Below are positions 25,006 through 36,300 of a stretch of 64,000 nt of DNA, piece after piece. A program made the translations under genes and the position numbers. Below the pieces are notes generated by a model that saw only the letters and a list, made by a program, of their open reading frames with translations, ran no database searches and was not told the origin of the DNA. The stretch covers positions 12,730,098 through 12,794,097 of the forward strand of contig CM056556.1 of NCBI GenBank assembly GCA_029721515.1. Reading direction: 5' to 3'. How positions within the stretch are numbered: position 1 is the first letter of the stretch; each line of letters begins with the position of its first letter. The DNA comes from Synanceia verrucosa. Its lineage: Eukaryota; Chordata; Actinopteri; Perciformes; Synanceiidae.

Positions 25006-27668
25006 ACGAATATGAGACCTCAAGAACGGGAGTTCTTTGTAAATACGGAAGAGGAAGATGAAAGAATACAGTGCTATGTACAGAGAGGAAAATCTATTTT
25101 CAATTTTACTTATCATATGTATATAAACTTAGGACACTTCTTGTCCGGTGAGTTACTTCAGTTGATATTTTTCTGTGAATACTGAAGACTTTTTCACACC
25201 TCTTCATGTGGTCCTATATTGTACCTTTTGTACCTGGTTTTTACAGTTTTGTTTCAATATTCCATGTCAATGGCATTATTTCAGTATAATGTTATGTGCA
25301 CAGAACCCAGTGAGGTGACAACTTATGTAACATGATATTTAGAGTATAAAGAAAATGGGCATTGTTGTAGATGTACAAAAAAGGCAAGTCACAGCGAAAC
25401 AGGAAAATGTGTAACACTTTATTTTCTAAATGGCACCATTTCTGTCAATAATGTTTTGACAGCAGAAAGATCTGGCCATTTTTTGCCATCACTGTAGATT
25501 TTTCTGAAAGACTGTCATGCTGTGGTCATATTGTTTTTAAGGAATTATTTATGATGTAAGTTATGTCAGATGTGTGCTGTTATTTTTTTTTTTTTTAAGA
25601 AGCATTCCTCATGCCTCTCAGAACTGTTGCCACTAAAATTGAAATGCTAGATCCTTCTGTTGTCATAACCCTGCACTCTTTCGCCTGTTTCAGTCAATCA
25701 CATGGATTGTGGTGTATAGTTTAGACTGTACCTAAGAAACGTTATTGGGAGTAAGTCAGTATTGTAAGACCAGGCTTTTTCAGTGAATGAATGGCAAGCA
25801 GCCGCTGCCTTGCGTGTTTTTCTTCTGAAGTACATCTGTTTTGTATTGAATACTACACTCAAAAATATACAGCGAAGTGGCTGGTCTACATGTTTCAAGA
25901 CAGAGCTAGTTCGTGGTCCACTTGAGGTAAATTTGACATTTCATGTATGTTTTTATGTTTGATTTTAGCACTTGATGTTTGCATAAAGGCTGTGTGGGGC
26001 AGTGAAGCATTCACAGTTGCAGGGGACACCTCAAGAGTAGTTTTCAGCTTTGCATGTCTCTTCAAATTACCTGACAGCTCACCTGTTTGAGTGCTATGCT
26101 GTTCCTTACTGAGGCCACAGGATGCATAGCCTTTTATGCTGTTAAGTGTATTTGCAACAGCCTTTACAAGAACTGTGATAACTTAGTCTTTTAGTGCATC
26201 ACAACATGCATTTTGGCCAGAAGTTAAAACCATTGAAGTTATTATGGATGCATCCCCTCCCCTTTATTCTTCTTGACTTGTGCTTACAGTTAGGATTATT
26301 TATTATCATATATATTTTCAGCATTTGTTTGATTCATGGATATGCATTGCTGTCATTGTATGTGATATTTCTTTTGTAATTATATAATTAATACTATTTA
26401 AAGATGTCACAGTTGCTTGACATGCATCGTAACATTCATCAGATGATGTCAGTAACTCAATAGAGGCTTTGATCATTTTGAACCGCTACAAGGTCTACTG
26501 TGCTGTTTGATATTTGTATGAATTAAACAGATATAAGAATGTGTTCATCTGGAGTTGCTTTGAGGGCAGTCCTGATTCAGCTGCATGTGTTCTGTTATAG
26601 TATGCAGTGAGATGGTTGATTAACAGTTTGCTGCTCCCGAATCCAAAACCTTTTCAACACTGAATTCAGCACATAGTTGAAGCAGATTTATTGGCCGATA
26701 GTAGTTTTTTATAGATATATTAGCTTGTGTCCTACATCTAATAGGTGTTTGCAACATTTCACAAAAGACCACAAACACCAACCTCCTGATAATACTGCAG
26801 AAAAATGGCTGGTGGGAAACACCATGAATGTCTGTATCCATTCAGTAGATGGTGAGATATTTGACTTGATAAGTGAAAACTTTATATACAACTGTATACA
26901 GACCTTAAATGTAGAGTATCAGAATCACGATACAAAAAGGTGGTGGTTTGATTGAAAACAATTGCATTGACTGTCCATATGCCAAGATTGCTTTCCCAGC
27001 CACGGGCCATGTGATAGTCTCAGTGTTTCCTTAAAGGGAAGTTCTGTTTTTACAAATTGGACCTTATTTCTGGGATAAAATACTGCCATTTACTCACCTA
27101 TATCAGTTTGGAGTCATTTGGAGTATTTCTGACAATATTTGGATCTGATGATATCCATTTGACAGAAGTGAATGGGACACAGCCAGCCAGTAAATGACAC
27201 AAACTTGACCATTCCTCAAATGACAGACGTTTCATAAGATGGGCTACACTATTACTATTCTCATTTCACAGTGCCTGAACTAAAAGAAAGCATGTATGTG
27301 TATGTGACAACATAAGTATTTTAGTTCAGGCACTGTGAAGGCCACATAGGTGGGCACTAGGGGTCCTTAGTAAACTATGATACACAGATTTAACGATTGA
27401 ATTTTATCAAGTTACGGACAACTCCTAACTCAAATGAGAATAGCAATAGTGTAGCCCATCTTATTAAATGTCTGTCACAGCTCCCTTCACTCCTGTTAAA
27501 TGGATATCATCAAATCCAAAAATCATCAGAAATGCTCCAAATGATTCCAAAGTGATGTGGGTGAATAAATAGCAGTATTTTATCCCAGAAATAAGGTCCA
27601 ATTTGTAAAAAACAGAATTTCCCCTTTAACTGAGACGTCAGCAGGAACCTTGATGTGAAGAATAAGTG
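23435..27668 (+). repeat. pias1: Tandem segmental duplication, copy 1
   Basis: The unit starts inside pias1 exon 11, in the codons of the SUMO-interacting motif. It covers the rest of that exon, exons 12-14, the 3' UTR (ATTAAA at 26522-26527) and about 1.1 kb of downstream flank including a MITE. The same 4,234 bases recur immediately downstream in direct orientation. By eye the copies differ at eight places: one substitution (24247) and seven short indels, nearly all in base runs. Copy 1 carries the 1-base deletion that breaks the pias1 frame. Confidence 0.97.
27035..27625. mobile_element. Foldback MITE with TTAA target site (copy 1)
   Basis: Long, interrupted terminal inverted repeats (AGGGAAGTTCTG...ACAAATTGGACC at the left, mirrored by GGTCCAATTTGT...TTCCCCT at the right) are flanked by TTAA at 27031-27034 and 27626-27629. 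The inversion extends through most of the 591 bases. The centre holds a perfect 20-bp stem (27266-27285 with 27319-27338) around a 33-base loop. There is no coding sequence. TTAA target sites point to the piggyBac or Kolobok groups; which one is not decided. Confidence 0.75.
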
Positions 27669-29224
27669 ATTGACCTGACACTGGATAGCTCCTCAGAGGA
27701 CGAGCTAGATGACGAGCCGCCTCTCAAAAGGCCTTGCTCCTCTCTGTCGCCTGTCTCGCCACCTCCAAGCAAGGGGTGAGTCTCTGAACCACAAACAGGA
27801 AGTGAAATCACCATGAGCGAATGTATTTTTGTTCTCAGCTCTATTGCATTGCGTCCTTTGTCTCTAAGTTGATGTGGTGTTGTTTCCTCTCAGAGTTCTG
27901 AACCTACACAGCCAGACCTCGCCTGTGAGCAGAGCTCCCAGCATGCCCCCTGTGGAGACCAGCTACATTCCTCCCCCCCCACCTCTTATCCAGGACTATC
28001 GCCACTATTATCACACAACGAGTGACCTGCCAGGTACACCTGTCTTTTACATTTTGAGTTATATAAAGTCTGTCTTAATACAGTGATCACGTGCCTGTAT
28101 GCACGTGATCATTGGCTCTGTCTGAAATGGTTGTGAAACACTTTGTCAGCTACAGTTCCTGATCACACGACTGCCGGGCTTGATTTGACTAACTTAGTGT
28201 GCCGACGCCCCGTATTAGCTTAAGCTAAGTTTGGTATGAATTATAATAATAGTACTGAAAATGTTCCTGACCTCTTGGACACAGTTCCTGTAATTTGGAG
28301 TCTTTTGTAGCCTGTAAATAAAGTATGCTGCATTAGATGTCCCCATAGATACACTGTACAGGCAAATAATGTATCACTGCATTAATTTGAGATTGAAGAA
28401 ACTGTTGGTGGCACTGAATCACATTGTGTGTTCAGGGTCATGACTCAGGGGATTAAGCAGTGTGTTTTCATGCAAATTGTGGCAAAAAAGGTTTTAAAGA
28501 AGCACAGTTTAATTTCCTGCATGAGCTGCATGTGTGTTATACCATAAGTCACTACAGCAGCTTCACCTGCTGACCTTGTTGGTGCAGAAACCAAACTACT
28601 AGGAAAGAGATCACTTCACAACCACTGTGGGCAGGACAAATGATAACAGCATTTTCTCAGTGTACATAGACCAAGTTTTGTATTTATATGTTTGTGTGTC
28701 CAGAATGATAAATAAACTGAGCCTTCCTCCTTTTCTTACAGATCTAAATTTCTTCTCCTTCCTCCAAGGGGACAATCAGGTATATTTAACACCTGAACTT
28801 TGACAGCATCACACAACAGTGTGTTTATTTACATATGTTTGGTTCTTGTGTTAATTGTTACTCTTGTTTCTCCTGTTAGCATTATAACATGGTGATGGCT
28901 GCTGCAGCAGCTGCATCGGCATCGGCCTCAGAGGACCACGACTTGCTCCTGAACCGTTTCTTGCCCTACGGGTCCTCTCAGATGTTGCGGGAGCAACCGG
29001 GCACCCCTGGCAGCAGCACGCTGGCAGCCACCAACGGAGGCAGCAACAGTGGCAGCACCAGCAGTCTGGTGTCATCCAGCAGTCTGCGAGACCGCGACAA
29101 AGACAGAGAGCGAGACAGAGACAGGGACAGCCACACCATCTCAGGATTGTCGAGGTCCTCGGTGGAAGCTGCAGCAGCGGCGGCCATTTATGGCTCCATA
29201 TCTGACGTTATCTCTCTTGATTAG
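27669..29224 (+). pseudogene. pias1: Duplicated 3' exons of pias1 (intact reading frame)
   Basis: The duplicate carries the tail of exon 11 without its acceptor (27669-27775), exon 12 (27894-28033), exon 13 (28742-28779) and the last exon (28880-29224). Exons 12-14 keep all splice sites. The last exon is in frame: EQPGTPGSS, a Ser/Gly stretch, an Arg/Asp repeat, then VEAAAAAAIYGSISDVISLD and stop, matching the conserved PIAS1 end. It has no promoter or 5' exons, so alone it is not a gene. As downstream exons they could be joined to pias1 exon 11 by splicing past copy 1 and would give a normal protein. Alternatively this is the true gene end and copy 1 is an assembly duplicate. Confidence 0.85.
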
Positions 29225-31266
29225 ATCCACGCAGAACTGAACGAATATGAGACCTCAAGAACGGGAGTTCTTTGTAAATACGGAAGAGGAAGATGAAAGA
29301 ATACAGTGCTATGTACAGAGAGGAAAATCTATTTTCAATTTTACTTATCATATGTATATAAACTTAGGACACTTCTTGTCCGGTGAGTTACTTCAGTTGA
29401 TATTTTTCTGTGAATACTGAAGACTTTTTCACACCTCTTCATGTGGTCCTATATTGTACCTTTTGTACCTGGTTTTTACAGTTTTGTTTCAATATTCCAT
29501 GTCAATGGCATTATTTCAGTATAATGTTATGTGCACAGAACCCAGTGAGGTGACAACTTATGTAACATGATATTTAGAGTATAAAGAAAATGGGCATTGT
29601 TGTAGATGTACAAAAAAGGCAAGTCACAGCGAAACAGGAAAATGTGTAACACTTTATTTTCTAAATGGCACCATTTCTGTCAATAATGTTTTGACAGCAG
29701 AAAGATCTGGCCATTTTTTGCCATCACTGTAGATTTTTCTGAAAGACTGTCATGCTGTGGTCATATTGTTTTTAAGGAATTATTTATGATGTAAGTTATG
29801 TCAGATGTGTGCTGTTATTTTTTTTTTTTTAAGAAGCATTCCTCATGCCTCTCAGAACTGTTGCCACTAAAATTGAAATGCTAGATCCTTCTGTTGTCAT
29901 AACCCTGCACTCTTTCGCCTGTTTCAGTCAATCACATGGATTGTGGTGTATAGTTTAGACTGTACCTAAGAAACGTTATTGGGAGTAAGTCAGTATTGTA
30001 AGACCAGGCTTTTTCAGTGAATGAATGGCAAGCAGCCGCTGCCTTGCGTGTTTTTCTTCTGAAGTACATCTGTTTTGTATTGAATACTACACTCAAAAAT
30101 ATACAGCGAAGTGGCTGGTCTACATGTTTCAAGACAGAGCTAGTTCGTGGTCCACTTGAGGTAAATTTGACATTTCATGTATGTTTTTATGTTTGATTTT
30201 AGCACTTGATGTTTGCATAAAGGCTGTGTGGGGCAGTGAAGCATTCACAGTTGCAGGGGACACCTCAAGAGTAGTTTTCAGCTTTGCATGTCTCTTCAAA
30301 TTACCTGACAGCTCACCTGTTTGAGTGCTATGCTGTTCCTTACTGAGGCCACAGGATGCATAGCCTTTATGCTGTTAAGTGTATTTGCAACAGCCTTTAC
30401 AAGAACTGTGATAACTTAGTCTTTTAGTGCATCACAACATGCATTTTGGCCAGAAGTTAAAACCATTGAAGTTATTATGGATGCATCCTCCCCTTTATTC
30501 TTCTTGACTTGTGCTTACAGTTAGGATTATTTATTATCATATATATTTTCAGCATTTGTTTGATTCATGGATATGCATTGCTGTCATTGTATGTGATATT
30601 TCTTTTGTAATTATATAATTAATACTATTTAAAGATGTCACAGTTGCTTGACATGCATCGTAACATTCATCAGATGATGTCAGTAACTCAATAGAGGCTT
30701 TGATCATTTTGAACCGCTACAAGGTCTACTGTGCTGTTTGATATTTGTATGAATTAAACAGATATAAGAATGTGTTCATCTGGAGTTGCTTTGAGGGCAG
30801 TCCTGATTCAGCTGCATGTGTTCTGTTATAGTATGCAGTGAGATGGTTGATTAACAGTTTGCTGCTCCCGAATCCAAAACCTTTTCAACACTGAATTCAG
30901 CACATAGTTGAAGCAGATTTATTGGCCGATAGTAGTTTTTTATAGATATATTAGCTTGTGTCCTACATCTAATAGGTGTTTGCAACATTTCACAAAAAGA
31001 CCACAAACACCAACCTCCTGATAATACTGCAGAAAAATGGCTGGTGGGAAACACCATGAATGTCTGTATCCATTCAGTAGATGGTGAGATATTTGACTTG
31101 ATAAGTGAAAACTTTATATACAACTGTATACAGACCTTAAATGTAGAGTATCAGAATCACGATACAAAAAGGTGGTGGTTTGATTGAAAACAATTGCATT
31201 GACTGTCCATATGCCAAGATTGCTTTCCCAGCCACGGGCCATGTGATAGTCTCAGTGTTTCCTTAA

Positions 31267-31859
31267 AGGGGAAGTTCTGTTTTTTACAAATTGGACCTTA
31301 TTTCTGGGATAAAATACTGCCATTTACTCACCTATATCAGTTTGGAGTCATTTGGAGTATTTCTGACAATATTTGGATCTGATGATATCCATTTGACAGA
31401 AGTGAATGGGACACAGCCAGCCAGTAAATGACACAAACTTGACCATTCCTCAAATGACAGACGTTTCATAAGATGGGCTACACTATTACTATTCTCATTT
31501 CACAGTGCCTGAACTAAAAGAAAGCATGTATGTGTATGTGACAACATAAGTATTTTAGTTCAGGCACTGTGAAGGCCACATAGGTGGGCACTAGGGGTCC
31601 TTAGTAAACTATGATACACAGATTTAACGATTGAATTTTATCAAGTTACGGACAACTCCTAACTCAAATGAGAATAGCAATAGTGTAGCCCATCTTATTA
31701 AATGTCTGTCACAGCTCCCTTCACTCCTGTTAAATGGATATCATCAAATCCAAAAATCATCAGAAATGCTCCAAATGATTCCAAAGTGATGTGGGTGAAT
31801 AAATAGCAGTATTTTATCCCAGAAATAAGGTCCAATTTGTAAAAAACAGAATTTCCCCT
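31267..31859. mobile_element. Foldback MITE with TTAA target site (copy 2)
   Basis: The same element as at 27035-27625, carried along by the segmental duplication and not a separate insertion. Its left end reads AGGGGAA, restoring perfect symmetry with the right end TTCCCCT, where copy 1 has lost a G. TTAA flanks lie at 31263-31266 and 31860-31863. Confidence 0.75.
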
Positions 31860-31902
31860 TTAACTGAGACGTCAGCAGGAACCTTGATGTGAAGAATAAG
31901 TG

Positions 31903-33219
31903 CCATCAATCAATAATCCAGCTACAGTTAACACCATTCAGGACAAAACCAAGAAGGAACTTCCTGTCAATTTCAGGTCAGATACTTGCTCTCTGTGTTA
32001 CTGCCTTTTCCACTTAACCTTGTAATTATAGAATATGGAGCCACAGGAAGTTTTGTGGTTGAATTATAATGGGCCTTTGTCATGAAAGACATTTCACAGC
32101 AGAAAAAAAAATCAAAGGTTTGACACACAACGAAACACAAAGGATGATAGATGAATTTAGCTGTTTCAGTTTCAGGATCCTGGTATTGTGCATGCTTTCT
32201 CACTGGCACACTGACATGGCTTTGTGGGACACTTGAAGTGAGCATGCCTACTGTAAATCTTTTAAATTTACATTAGCTCCTGTAGCTTTGTCTATAAAAA
32301 TAATTAATTTATGAATTACTTATCATATTATTAGTATAAACAGAATGAGGAAATGTAAAATTCTTAAAATTAAGAATATTTTAATATCATCTCAAGATGA
32401 GTTAATTCATCTTTCAAATTACATTTAAATCAACTAGTCTATAAATTACAATGATTGTACCAATTTATTGTTAGTTTTGAATGACCTTTTATAATTTTTC
32501 CGGTGTCACACTCCAGACTCCATGACAGATTGCCTGAGTTTCCGCAAAGCACCGGTGTAACCAATAGCAACAATGTTGGCTCAGTTTCATTAAGGTGTGA
32601 CAGTGAGCCAAAACCAATAGGGCCCAGCACTGGCACCTCTAAAAACCCAGAGAGAGAGGTGTTGCAACAAAGCCATCCACTTGTATACCAAACAGGCCCT
32701 ATTTGTAAATACTGTTACAAATGTATATACTAATCATCTAATAAAACATCTCGTCCCTGAATGCTGGAAAAAATGCATGGTATTGAGGAGTCCATGTTCA
32801 ACAGACCTATTGTTTCTGGAGGACTTTATGTTCTCACATGAACCTAAATTATGCTCAGAGTCAATGTTTGTTTTTAGAGAATTAAATAAAATTAATATGG
32901 ACTACGGGGATAATGTGTTTCTGCCTAATATTGTGGATGGTTCTGGAACAGAAAAAATGAAAATAAGTATACTACTACTGTTTTTTGGTTACTAGTTAAC
33001 ATTTTCCTTGAGGTACAGAGAAATGAGGACCCATGGCCTATTTAAGTTACTTTCATCAGTGTTTCAAATCTTAACGGTTTCACAGCTTATTGATTAGCCA
33101 AGGAGCAACGTCCCTCAAACCAACACTTGAATTTGGACAGGAAACGACTGAAATAAGACTCCACTTGACATAAATTTAAATTTGGAGTCTCAGTTTAGGG
33201 ATGGATGTGCAAGTTTGAG
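31903..33219. other. pias1-morf4l1 intergenic sequence
   Basis: AT-rich unique sequence. Open frames up to about 100 codons near 32500-33000 show no recognisable domain and no convincing splice context. No RNA gene was seen. Confidence 0.5.
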
Positions 33220-33343
33220 TAGCATCTGTGGTCGCGGGATTAATGCGTCATCGCGTTGTTATGACGTTTTTAGAGAGCGGCGCCGTTTCAGACTGGAATG
33301 GGAGCTAGCAATTTTTCCCATATTTTGATAGTTTAGTCCGTGA
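33220..33343 (+). promoter_or_regulatory. morf4l1: Probable morf4l1 promoter / 5' UTR
   Basis: A CpG-rich island in AT-rich surroundings directly before the start codon, with GGTCGCGGGA, ATGCGTCATCGCG and TTATGACGTTTT (a CRE half-site) followed by GAGCGGCGCCG. It is TATA-less, as expected for a broadly expressed chromatin gene. Function is inferred from position and composition. Confidence 0.45.
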
Positions 33344-36300
33344 ATGGCGCCGAAACAGGACCCGAAACCTAAATTTCAAGAAGGTAACAAGCTGCCTGTT
33401 TCATTTCTGTTAGATTTATGGTGTCTGTCAGACCTGGAGGCGTCGGAAATGTCCCAGATGCTAGCTAGCTTTAACACTACCGCCATCGAACCGCTAGCTT
33501 CGCCTTCATTTTTGTTGCACAAAACAGAACAGGTCTTGATGATTCCTATTCGCCTCGTTAGTTGTTTTCCTTAACAACATAGTGCACGTTAGCAATAAGT
33601 TATCATACTCGCAAAGTTATTGAATTTCAGCTTTAGTTTTTCTAGTTAACTAAAAGCGGTCGCTTTTCCATTCATGCAACGTTAGCTCCCCATTGATTTC
33701 ACCGCCCACCTCCACAGTGAACTGTTAGCCGGCTAACGGCTGTGAGGCTAAAGCTGCTGTTACATTGTGTGAGGTTTTTCTGCAGCTCATGTGCCAGGTG
33801 CATCGTTATTGAAAGTAGTTCAGTCGTCTTTGTTTGTGTAGCAAATCAACTTTTCTCAAGAAAATCAATCATCGGTTAATTTTTTTTAATGATTAGTTGT
33901 AATAGATTTAATATATTTGTTATTCGTTGAGTTCAGTCATTAAAAAAACTCAATTGTGATCTTAGAGCTGTGTGAATTGAGTTAATGACTTAACAACTAA
34001 CAAGCCTCTCCTATAAGGTATTCATTTAAACTGGTTCACACGTGTATGTGTATAATGTGCTGCAATGTGTAAACCAAAGTCAAGGCGTAATTATCTTTAA
34101 AAACGATTGGCGATTGATAACTTGTTGTTGTTTGTTTCATATGATGAATCTCTGGGTTTTAAAGACCAATGATTCAGTCTATGTGAATTATTCAATTGAT
34201 GAATCAATAAGTAAAATAATTAAGTTTTGACTGTAATTATTGTTCTCATTCATCAGAAAGACCATGTTGGTTAGTGACGTGCAAGATGTTCAATAATTAT
34301 TGTTTTTTTTTGTGCAAGTAGTTTAGTCAGCTTTACAGTTTCATAGTGTTTCACTTGCTCTTATGCTGATTTTAACTAAGCAACACTCTCTTCAGGTGAA
34401 AGAGTGCTGTGTTTTCATGGGCCATTGCTCTACGAAGCTAAGGTAGGCTGCTGTAGTTAGCCCCTTTCTCTGATCATGTGATCCTCCTCTGATACAAACT
34501 TTTTTTGACAATGAATTGTCTTTCTTTGCAGTGTGTTAAGATAAACATCAAGGACAAACAAATCAAATACTTTATTCATTATAGTGGTTGGAATAAGAAG
34601 TAAGTTTTGCTCCAAATAAATCTAATATAATAGAGTTGCACAGTAAATATTTCTCATATGCTTGATTTGTTTCTTGATGTTTTGTCTTCCAGCTGGGACG
34701 AATGGGTTCCTGAAAGCAGAGTGCTTAAGTATGTGGATAGTAATTTGCAGAAACAGAAAGAACTTCAGAGGGCCAATCAGTAAGTCCATTGACTAACATA
34801 CCTCTTATCTGTCTTCAGTATTTACACATCCATCTATCCATCCATCCATTATCTACTGCCTATCCTCACATAGGGCCGTGGGGGGGCTGGAGCCTATCCC
34901 AGCTGCGTTAGGGCAGAAGGCAGGGTACACCCTGGACAAATCGCCACCTCATCACAGGGCACATAGAGACAGACAACCATTCACACTCACATTCACACCT
35001 ACAGTCAATTTAAATTAGCCAATTAACCTAATCCCCATGCATGTTTTTGGATAGTATTTACACCAATAAAATATAGGAGTGCTTTTATGAAGACAACAAG
35101 CAAAATATAGTCATCACCTAGTTTCAGTAGAAAATGGTGCACCGTGAACATTGTATAAAAGACCTGAGGTTTGCAAAACATATCTGACCTAAATCTGAAA
35201 ACAGACTTATTTTAATATAAATGCTGCACTGTTAAATAATTGACCCTGTTTTGTTTTCTCAATTTAGAGACCATTATGTCGAAGGGAGAATGAGGGGTGC
35301 TGCACCGAATAAGAAGATACCTGCTCCACCGCAGAAAAATGATGTGTGAGTTTAAGTCATTTGTTGTTTTACATATGACCTGCTGCGATGTTTCCTGCCA
35401 AACTGTTTAAGAGGTGTGATACTTGTTAATGTTTTGCATTGTTATTTTAACACGTCCTTTTTGTCTTTTTTGTAGGAAAACCAAAAAGAACAAACAAAAG
35501 AGTAAGCATGATATATCACATTGTGTTTTTACATAATAGACACTTAAAATTCATATTTCCCCAAACCAGTCTTTTCTTTTTTTACACAAGATTATTTCCA
35601 TCATCAATTACATCAATATCTATAGAAAATAGAAAAAATATAATTATATCATAGTTTCATCATAGTATTCTGTCACAATAAATTTGTTATTTTTGTGAAT
35701 GAAATAACGGTCACGTTTCTGATGGTGCAGCTCCTGGTGCCGGAGAAGGAACTAGTTCAGGAGGAGACCCGACCCACCCTCCACGAAAGAAGAGGGCACG
35801 TGTTGACCCAACTGTTGAAAGTGTAAGTTCATAAATCAAACTACTTTTGTTTCATTGTTTGTGTAATGTCAGATAATACTGAGCTGCACTGGAAATTATA
35901 GTAAGAGTTTGAATCATCTGTAGTTGCAGCTGTAAAGTCTAAACACTCAGATTTCTGACATGTTTCAGCAGTTAGAATGACATTAGCTTTGTAAACATTG
36001 TGCTGAAAAGCTTCCTCTCATGACTTCTTCCTGAAATCTGTTTCCATCTGCTCAGGAGGAGACCTTCATCAATCGAGTGGAGGTGAAAGTAAAAATTCCT
36101 GAGGAACTGAAACCATGGCTTGTGGATGACTGGGACCTGATTACACGACAAAAACAGGTTCATACCCTTAAAATGGACTTTTTCGCAGCATTTTATTCAT
36201 TAATATTATGACAGGTATTTACAGTATAACCATGGCTGAAACAGGCACATAAGGCAAAAAGGTTTTCAAACTTGGCATGACGGAATCAACACAGCCAATC

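Larger units (their letters stand above)
27669..31902 (+). repeat. pias1: Tandem segmental duplication, copy 2
   Basis: A direct, immediately adjacent copy of 23435-27668. The junction reads AATAAGTG|ATTGACCTG. The three bases GTG are shared by all three breakpoints: before copy 1, between the copies, and after copy 2. The short indels cancel, so both units are 4,234 bases. The possible poly(A) signal recurs at 30753-30758. Confidence 0.97.

Noticed and set aside
32503..32733. Peptide GSVSLRCDSEPKPIGPS vaguely like a fish NLR-type motif
   Set aside because: The similarity is a few residues only and no flanking domain or splice site supports it.
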